Source of the DNA: Bacteroidales bacterium UBA7009
Lineage (GTDB): Bacteria > Bacteroidota > Bacteroidia > Bacteroidales > Paludibacteraceae
Length of the DNA: 10,757 nucleotides
Assembly: GCA_002449665.1 (NCBI GenBank)
Contig: DJXH01000014.1
Location: 1 to 10,757 of the forward strand
Reading direction: 5' to 3'
Numbering within the stretch: the stretch's first letter is position 1; every line of letters begins with the position of its first letter. The position numbers were made by a program, and so were the translations under genes. The notes beneath the pieces are model-generated. The model saw only the letters and a program-made list of their open reading frames with translations, searched no databases and had not been told where the DNA came from. Shown in pieces: positions 6,619 to 10,757 of this stretch.

Positions 6619-6634
6619 GTTGCATACGTGCAAC
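6619..6634 (+). other. Perfect small hairpin with TACG loop between tyrS and the YtxH gene
   Basis: GTTGCA (6619-6624) and TGCAAC (6629-6634) form a 6-bp stem around the tetraloop TACG, beginning 6 nt after the tyrS stop. It is followed by AATCTGTTTAAC, so there is no strong T tract and termination would be partial at best. The remaining intergenic bases to 6666 show no TAnnTTTG element. A partial terminator or RNA-processing site is possible. Confidence 0.45.
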
Positions 6635-6666
6635 AATCTGTTTAACAACTTAAAACAATTGCAATT

Positions 6667-6900
6667 ATGAACGATTTTCTTAAGACAACCCTTATCTTTG
6701 CCACCGGTGCAGCCGTAGGTGCTGCTGTGGCTATGCTTGTTGCTCCCCAGACAGGTAAAGAACTGCGCGGAAAAATTCAGGACCTCGCAGAAGAAGGTAT
6801 AGACAATATCAAGAAAGCCTGCGAGAAAGCCGCACAAGAGATTGAGTGCAAATGCAAGACTGCCGTTGAGGCTGCCGCCGACACCGCTGCACAGGCATAA
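6667..6900 (+). CDS. YtxH-domain small membrane protein
   Basis: The product is 77 residues. A single membrane helix (about 7-26, rich in Ala/Gly with GAAVGAAVAMLVAP) is followed directly by APQTGKELR (26-34), the hallmark of YtxH/GvpP-like proteins, then a charged amphipathic helix to the C terminus (about 31-74). The helix likely anchors in the inner membrane with the polar tail in the cytoplasm. Proteins of this kind are linked to general stress responses in Gram-positive bacteria, and their molecular function is unclear. Three cysteines (C52, C61, C63, the last two as CKC) in the tail are unusual for such a short protein. No SD is seen. The next gene starts 12 nt downstream, so cotranscription is very likely. 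Confidence 0.87.
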   Translation: MNDFLKTTLIFATGAAVGAAVAMLVAPQTGKELRGKIQDLAEEGIDNIKKACEKAAQEIECKCKTAVEAAADTAAQA

Positions 6901-6912
6901 TCCCCGACTACT

Positions 6913-7299
6913 ATGGAGAACTTTAATATAGAGCAAGTTCAGAGCGACCTGAAGAGTTACGCCCGCACACAGTATGACTTGTTGCGTCTTAACGCGGTCA
7001 GTTCGCTCAGCCGTCTGCTTGGCTATCTGCTGCTTGCTATCTGTGTTATTCTGCTCCTCTTCGGCATATTGTCGTTTGCCGCCTTTGCCGCTATCGGTGC
7101 TATGGCATCGTGTATGCCGGTGTGGGCTGCGTGTCTGGTGATGGTCGGAGTGTTTGTTGTGTTGATCGTAGTCGTTGCTCTTATGCGCAAAAGGCTGTTC
7201 ATCAACCCCTTTGTTAAACGACTCAGCGGCATTTTCTTCGCCGAAGACGGCAGGAAAGCCGAAGAGATAAGACTCAGAGAGGAGGCGCAAAATGACTGA
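6913..7299 (+). CDS. Phage-holin-3_6/YqjE-like membrane protein
   Basis: This 128-residue protein has an N-terminal amphipathic segment (about 5-33), two membrane helices (about 37-61 and 68-91), a basic stop-transfer sequence MRKRLFINPF (91-100) and a charged C-terminal tail. This layout is that of the phage holin 3_6 superfamily, which includes E. coli YqjE. The family name is historical: there is no lysis cassette or other phage gene here, so I see no reason to infer a lytic role. It follows a YtxH gene and overlaps the next gene by 8 nt. Its last codons contain the GGAGG that could serve as ribosome binding site for that gene. Function is unknown, and membrane organisation or stress is a reasonable guess from the E. 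coli relatives. Confidence 0.8.
   Translation: MENFNIEQVQSDLKSYARTQYDLLRLNAVSSLSRLLGYLLLAICVILLLFGILSFAAFAAIGAMASCMPVWAACLVMVGVFVVLIVVVALMRKRLFINPFVKRLSGIFFAEDGRKAEEIRLREEAQND
7281..7285 (+). promoter_or_regulatory. Shine-Dalgarno-like GGAGG for the 84-residue gene
   Basis: GGAGG (within GAGAGGAGGCGC) lies 6 nt before the ATG at 7292, an ideal SD spacing. It is the only strong SD I see before a gene start here. It falls in the glutamate/alanine codons near the end of the upstream gene, so it could be a codon coincidence, but it supports the 7292 start. Confidence 0.5.
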
Positions 7300-7546
7300 T
7301 TTCAGCAAACTACAGACCATAGAGGAGGTGGAACACCAAATCGACCGTATGCAACGGCGTGCCTCCATTCAGCAAGAACAACTTGACGGATACGTTAAAA
7401 CTGTCATAGGCATAGCACAAACGGTAAAAACGGTTGCCGAAACAATATACAAACCTTTCGGCAACGCTGTTAGCAAACATTCGCAGACGATTAAGACCGT
7501 CTGGAACATAGCAAGCGGACTGATAAAACGTATATACAACAAGTAA
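7292..7546 (+). CDS. Uncharacterised 84-residue protein of the membrane cassette
   Basis: I do not recognise a named family. Residues 9-31 form a charged, glutamine-rich helix likely to be coiled coil. Residues 34-52 are a Thr/Val-rich amphipathic stretch, and the C terminus (66-84) is amphipathic with W71 and ends basic (IKRIYNK). There is no clear membrane helix or signal peptide, so it is probably a cytoplasmic or membrane-peripheral partner. The gene starts inside the end of the YqjE-like gene (8-nt overlap), behind a GGAGG, and ends 3 nt before the AI-2E family gene in the same frame (TAA-ACT-ATG). Its order after the YtxH and YqjE-like genes resembles that of small yqjK after yqjD-yqjE in E. 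coli. This is an analogy of layout, not shown homology. Confidence 0.8.
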   Translation: MTDFSKLQTIEEVEHQIDRMQRRASIQQEQLDGYVKTVIGIAQTVKTVAETIYKPFGNAVSKHSQTIKTVWNIASGLIKRIYNK

Positions 7547-7549
7547 ACT

Positions 7550-8659
7550 ATGCTGCAACGTCTTTATGGAGTACTGCTGCCGTTTTTGGTAAGTTTCCTT
7601 ATTGCTTACATTCTTTCGCCGCTTGTGGATTTTGCCCAGAACAAGTGCCGTATCAAAAACCGCACGCTTGCCGTACTCTGTACTTTACTTTTAGTGTCGC
7701 TGCTGCTCTTCGGAGCAGTGGCGGCTCTCGTTCCCGTGATAACGGAACAGGTGCAGTCGGCAATGAAAGGCTTGGAAGCATATATTACAAACTTTGACGT
7801 CTCTCAATTTCTTTCGCCGGAGATGCAAGCCAAGTGGGAAGAACTTAAGAACAACCTTGACTTGCAGACGGCTCTGAGTTATCCCGAAGTACAAGAGGCG
7901 GTGAAGAACTTCGTACCCAAAGCTTTGTCGTGGGTGTCGGGCGGATTGAGTATGGTGAGCGAACTTGTAGTTGTCTTTATCTGCTTCCTATATCTGCTCT
8001 TCCTGCTTATCGACTTCCCTGATATTCAGGCTCATTGGTGTGAGTACGTGCCGGAGAAGTACCGCGAGTTTACGGTAAAACTTGTAGGCGATATAGACAA
8101 CAATATGAATGCCTATTTTCGCGGTCAAGCCACTGTCGCACTCTGTGTCGGCATTTTGTTCAGTATCGGCTTTACCATTATAGGTATGCCTATGGGTATA
8201 GCTATGGGACTTATCATCGGCGTACTTAACCTTGTGCCTTATATGCAGGCTCTCGGTATCCCGCCTTGCATACTGCTATGCCTTGTGCAGTCAATGCAGA
8301 CAGGGCAGCCGGTATGGCTCACACTGCTGCTTATGACGATAGTCTTTATAGTCGTACAAAGCCTTCAGGATATGGTGCTTACGCCCAAGATTATGGGTAA
8401 GGTTACAGGGCTCAGTCCTGCCGCCATTCTGCTCTCACTAAGTATATGGGGTGCGTTGATGGGTGTGATAGGTATGATTATAGCCCTGCCGCTTACAACG
8501 CTGCTCGTGTCCTACTACAGATACTATGTCCTCAAGGTAAGTCCGGAAGCGGAAGAAATACAGGCAGAGGTTAGTACGCCCACATCAAGAGCCATCACTA
8601 AAGCCAAAACGGCTATCAACAAGTTGAACAAGAAAAGAAAACGCAAAAGCAATCCATAA
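7550..8659 (+). CDS. AI-2E (PerM) family transporter
   Basis: This is a 369-residue polytopic inner-membrane protein of the AI-2E/PerM family. It shows the family layout: N-terminal helices (about 5-24 and 39-62), a central soluble stretch (65-125), then helices around 131-155, 195-245, 255-272 and 290-322. Signatures are NAYFRGQ (187-193), GVLNLVPYMQALGIPP (224-239) and QSLQDMVLTPKIMGKVTGLSP (270-290; Q270, D274, P279 and G283). The C terminus is long, hydrophilic and very basic (KKRKRKSNP). Members have been proposed to export autoinducer-2 or act as sodium/proton antiporters; no luxS or substrate clue is present here, so the substrate is unknown. The protein begins directly in the PFLVSFLIAY segment and seems to lack an initial helix found in relatives such as YdiK. 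The start is fixed by a stop two codons upstream. Its stop overlaps the next gene by one base. Confidence 0.9.
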   Translation: MLQRLYGVLLPFLVSFLIAYILSPLVDFAQNKCRIKNRTLAVLCTLLLVSLLLFGAVAALVPVITEQVQSAMKGLEAYITNFDVSQFLSPEMQAKWEELKNNLDLQTALSYPEVQEAVKNFVPKALSWVSGGLSMVSELVVVFICFLYLLFLLIDFPDIQAHWCEYVPEKYREFTVKLVGDIDNNMNAYFRGQATVALCVGILFSIGFTIIGMPMGIAMGLIIGVLNLVPYMQALGIPPCILLCLVQSMQTGQPVWLTLLLMTIVFIVVQSLQDMVLTPKIMGKVTGLSPAAILLSLSIWGALMGVIGMIIALPLTTLLVSYYRYYVLKVSPEAEEIQAEVSTPTSRAITKAKTAINKLNKKRKRKSNP

Positions 8660-10311
8660 TGCTTAAAACCTTGTTTTTGGAGCCGTCAGTCGGGCAATCG
8701 TTGTTACTTATAGCCTTGGTGATTGCAGCGGGGGTGTATTTGGGTAAGAGGCTGACCATAAAGGGAATGACACTTGGTATGACGTGGATTCTCTTCTGCG
8801 GACTTGTAGTGTCAGCTTTCGGCATAAGGATAATGCCGGAGGTGGAGCAACTCATTCGCGATTTCGGACTCGTGCTGTTTGTCTATAGTCTCGGCCTGCA
8901 AGCGGGACCGTCTTTCTTCTCCTCTTTTTCCCACGGTGGTGTCAAACTCAACCTGCTTGCCGTGGCGGTTATCCTGCTTGGCGTGGGAGTTACGTTAGGG
9001 CTTTGGTTTGTTACCGGCGAAGACTTGGATGCTATGGTGGGCGTGATGACGGGAGCCGTTACCAACACGCCGTCTATGGGTGCGGCACAGCAGACCTTTG
9101 CCGACATCAAGGGCTACGTATCGCCCTCTATTGCATCCGGTTACGCACTCGCTTATCCCTTTTCCGTGCTTGGCGTGATTGCCACCATCGCTATGCTCAA
9201 ACGCCTGCTCAAAGTGGATATAGAGAAAGATAAACTCGCCTCAAACGCCAATAAAGATGAGCAGAAAGAACTTATTTGCGTTGATATCCTGCTTAACGGA
9301 ATGCCCGACGAGACTATCGCTTCGCTGCATAAAAGAATAAACATCGACATCATCATCTCGCGTATCATTCACGCCGATGGCGTGGAGGAGGTGGCGGAAA
9401 GCAACAGCCGCCTTCAAGGTGGAGATACTATTCGTGTGCTTACCGATAGAAGTCATCTCGGACTGCTCGAACTCTTGGGCAAGGTGTCGGTCTATAGCAG
9501 TATTCCCAAAGGTGATGACTCGCAACTCGTTTCGCGCCGCATCGTCGTTACCAAGTCGCAGTGGAACGGCAGACAGATAGGCAACCTCGCACTTCGCGAC
9601 CACTATCACGTCTCTATCACACGCGTTATACGTGCCGGCGTTAACCTGCTTGCCACTCCCTCGCTTACTCTACAACTCGGCGACAGACTAATCATCGTTG
9701 GCGACAAAGATGATGTAAGTCGTGTGGCAGATATGTTCGGCAACGAACTCAAACGCCTTGATACCCCGCACCTTATCCCCGTATTCCTTGGTATAGCACT
9801 TGGTATAGTGATAGGCTCTGTTCCCATCGTCTTCCCCGGTATGAGCCACTCTTTCCGTCTCGGCTTGGCAGGTGGTACGCTCGTGGCAGCACTCCTTATG
9901 GGCAGGTTCGGACCGGCATACAAAGTCGTTACATACGTTACCACCTCCGCCAACTATATGCTGCGCGATATGGGCTTGGCTCTCTTCCTTGCTGCCGTAG
10001 GATTAGGTGCAGGGCAGAACTTCGTCTCTGCTTTCCTTGGCGGCGGATATATGTGGATTTTGTATGGTATCACCATTACCGTCCTGCCGCTTCTCATAGT
10101 AGGGTGGGTGGCATATAAGTGGCTACACGTCGATTATCTTACTGTTGCCGGTATGTTCACCGGCGCGTATTGCGATGCACCCGCACTGGCTTACGCTATG
10201 TCCCTTTCAGGCGATAGTAACAACCCCTCCGTGGCATACGCTACCGTCTATCCACTTGCGATGTTTCTACGCATAATAGCAGCACAGACCATCATCCTGT
10301 TGCTTTGCTGA
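8659..10311 (+). CDS. AspT/YidE/YbjL-type transporter with two RCK_C domains
   Basis: This 550-residue membrane protein is built as a duplication. Each half has about five helices (about 10-183 and 372-548), and the halves share matching motifs: FGLVLFVYSLGLQAGPSF (69-86) with MGLALFLAAVGLGAGQNF (438-455), TGAVTNTPSMGAA (131-143) with TGAYCDAPALAYA (501-513), and GYALAYPFSV (161-170) with AYATVYPLAM (526-535). Between them, two cytoplasmic RCK_C/TrkA_C domains (about 205-283 and 290-365, ending GGDTIRVL and LGDRLIIVG) may sense a ligand. This is the architecture of the aspartate:alanine exchanger family. The substrate is unknown, since most members have not been tested and aspartate/alanine exchange should not be assumed. 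The start overlaps the preceding stop (TAATG). The stop lies in a strong hairpin ending the operon. Confidence 0.92.
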   Translation: MLKTLFLEPSVGQSLLLIALVIAAGVYLGKRLTIKGMTLGMTWILFCGLVVSAFGIRIMPEVEQLIRDFGLVLFVYSLGLQAGPSFFSSFSHGGVKLNLLAVAVILLGVGVTLGLWFVTGEDLDAMVGVMTGAVTNTPSMGAAQQTFADIKGYVSPSIASGYALAYPFSVLGVIATIAMLKRLLKVDIEKDKLASNANKDEQKELICVDILLNGMPDETIASLHKRINIDIIISRIIHADGVEEVAESNSRLQGGDTIRVLTDRSHLGLLELLGKVSVYSSIPKGDDSQLVSRRIVVTKSQWNGRQIGNLALRDHYHVSITRVIRAGVNLLATPSLTLQLGDRLIIVGDKDDVSRVADMFGNELKRLDTPHLIPVFLGIALGIVIGSVPIVFPGMSHSFRLGLAGGTLVAALLMGRFGPAYKVVTYVTTSANYMLRDMGLALFLAAVGLGAGQNFVSAFLGGGYMWILYGITITVLPLLIVGWVAYKWLHVDYLTVAGMFTGAYCDAPALAYAMSLSGDSNNPSVAYATVYPLAMFLRIIAAQTIILLLC

Positions 10312-10326
10312 TGATGGTCTGCGCTG
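10280..10326 (+). terminator. Strong hairpin at the end of the membrane-gene operon
   Basis: CAGACCATCATC (10285-10296) pairs perfectly with GATGATGGTCTG (10310-10321) around a 13-nt loop. After one mismatch the stem continues with CAGC/GCTG (10280-10283 with 10323-10326). The aspT-like gene's TGA (10309-10311) sits at the loop-stem junction. The tail TTCTCGTT is only moderately T-rich. The long perfect stem at an operon end makes a terminator or 3'-stabilising structure likely. Confidence 0.72.
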
Positions 10327-10336
10327 TTCTCGTTAC

Positions 10337-10368
10337 CCGGAAAGTGATGTTGGTTACATCCTTTCCGG
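10337..10368 (-). terminator. Hairpin at the 3' end of argS
   Basis: CCGGAAAG (10337-10344), one unpaired T, and GATGT (10346-10350) pair with ACATC (10356-10360) and CTTTCCGG (10361-10368) around the loop TGGTT. The argS stop (10356-10354) is at the loop edge, so one stem arm is formed by the last argS codons. Neither side has a good T tract, so it may act as a 3' end structure or as a bidirectional barrier between the convergent operons. Confidence 0.55.
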
Positions 10369-10757
10369 CATCTCTATTCCTAATAGGTACATTGCTCGGT
10401 TAAGCACTTTGGCGGTCGCTGCCGACAGGACGAGGCGCATCTGCCTTATGTCGTTGTCGCTCTCTCCCAAGATGCTGTAATCGTGGTAGAAAGAGTTGTA
10501 TTCCGAGGCCAAGGCGTAGGCGTAGTTGGCTATCACCGCCGGTGAGAACTCGCTGCCCGCTTGGGCAACAATGCTCGGGAACTCGCTAAGCCGCTGTATA
10601 AGAGCGGTCTCCTTGTCGTTCAGTGTAACCGCCGGAGCAATAGTATCAAGGTCGGTCTGCGCCTTTCTCATTACGGATTTGATGCGGGCGTAGGTGTATT
10701 GTATGAACGGACCTGTGTTGCCGTTGAAGTCAATGCTTTCTTCGGGGTTGAAGAGCA
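10354..10757 (-). CDS. argS: Arginyl-tRNA synthetase, C-terminal part (5' end beyond window)
   Basis: The gene is open to the right edge, and 133 C-terminal residues are visible. The first ones (FNPEESIDFNGNTGPFIQYTYARIKSV) carry the strongly conserved end of the ArgRS catalytic domain. The rest is the helical DALR anticodon-binding domain, with ALASEYNSFYHDYSIL and the terminal AMYLLGIEMPERM typical of the family. The enzyme charges tRNA-Arg in the cytosol. An internal Met at 10671 is not the start, since the conserved sequence continues upstream in frame. The gene is convergent with the transporter operon, 42 nt apart, with hairpins on both 3' ends. Confidence 0.95.
   Translation of the reverse strand, partial: LFNPEESIDFNGNTGPFIQYTYARIKSVMRKAQTDLDTIAPAVTLNDKETALIQRLSEFPSIVAQAGSEFSPAVIANYAYALASEYNSFYHDYSILGESDNDIRQMRLVLSAATAKVLNRAMYLLGIEMPERM

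Noticed and set aside
6913..7299. Prophage remnant suggested by a holin-type protein
   Set aside because: No endolysin, structural, integrase or attachment-site evidence is present. The gene sits in a tight operon with YtxH and transporter genes, fitting the non-phage YqjE-like members.
6544..7368. Long minus-strand open frame of 274 codons opposite the end of tyrS, the YtxH gene and the YqjE-like gene
   Set aside because: The plus-strand genes have clear family signatures, normal lengths and operon spacing. The antisense frame has no recognisable motif and a biased, repetitive composition, so it is a codon-bias shadow.
7550..8659. Quorum-sensing locus based on the AI-2E family name
   Set aside because: There is no luxS, lsr or receptor gene, and the family has several proposed functions, so autoinducer export is unsupported.

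Overview
The window looks like chromosomal DNA of a member of the Bacteroidales (Bacteroidota) with moderate GC. The main evidence is promoter sequence: upstream of tRNA-Ser, tRNA-Gln, queA, prmC and tyrS there is a TAnnTTTGC element, in most cases with a TTG/TTTG box 19-20 nt further up. This is the -33/-7 arrangement of the Bacteroidetes primary sigma factor. Nearly all genes lack a Shine-Dalgarno sequence, which is also typical. I would not name a genus from sequence alone. The content is mostly housekeeping, with no sign of a prophage, transposon, CRISPR array or defence island.

Layout. On the minus strand at the left edge are a truncated tRNA-Ser(GGA) (1-44) with its promoter, then tatD (172-936) and a long-form queA (933-2207), whose ends overlap as ATGA. 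A compact divergent promoter region (2208-2313) separates queA from the plus-strand pair prmC-recX, which overlap by 38 nt. recX meets a secreted alkaline phosphatase gene (3527-4933, minus) tail to tail with only 3 nt between stops. Upstream of the phosphatase lie an imperfect 9-bp tandem repeat and then tRNA-Gln(CTG) with a clear promoter. tyrS follows, transcribed divergently from tRNA-Gln.

Downstream of tyrS is a tightly packed plus-strand membrane gene cluster (6667-10311): a YtxH-domain protein, a two-helix protein of the phage-holin-3_6/YqjE type, an unrecognised 84-residue protein, an AI-2E/PerM family transporter and an AspT/YidE/YbjL-type transporter with two RCK_C domains. Spacings are 12 nt, -8 nt, 3 nt and -1 nt, so the five are almost certainly cotranscribed. 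The cluster ends at a strong hairpin overlapping the last stop codon. A second hairpin covers the 3' end of a convergent, truncated argS (10354-10757, minus).

How the genes fit together. The translation and tRNA group is large: two tRNAs, tyrosyl- and arginyl-tRNA synthetases, queuosine formation (queA) and release-factor methylation (prmC). recX would tune RecA, and the phosphatase would release phosphate in the periplasm. The least explained part is the small-membrane-protein cassette at 6667-7546. It resembles in organisation the enterobacterial yqjD-yqjE-yqjK set but is joined to two transporters. It is the best candidate here for an under-described functional unit. I see no convincing evidence for a dramatic new system.
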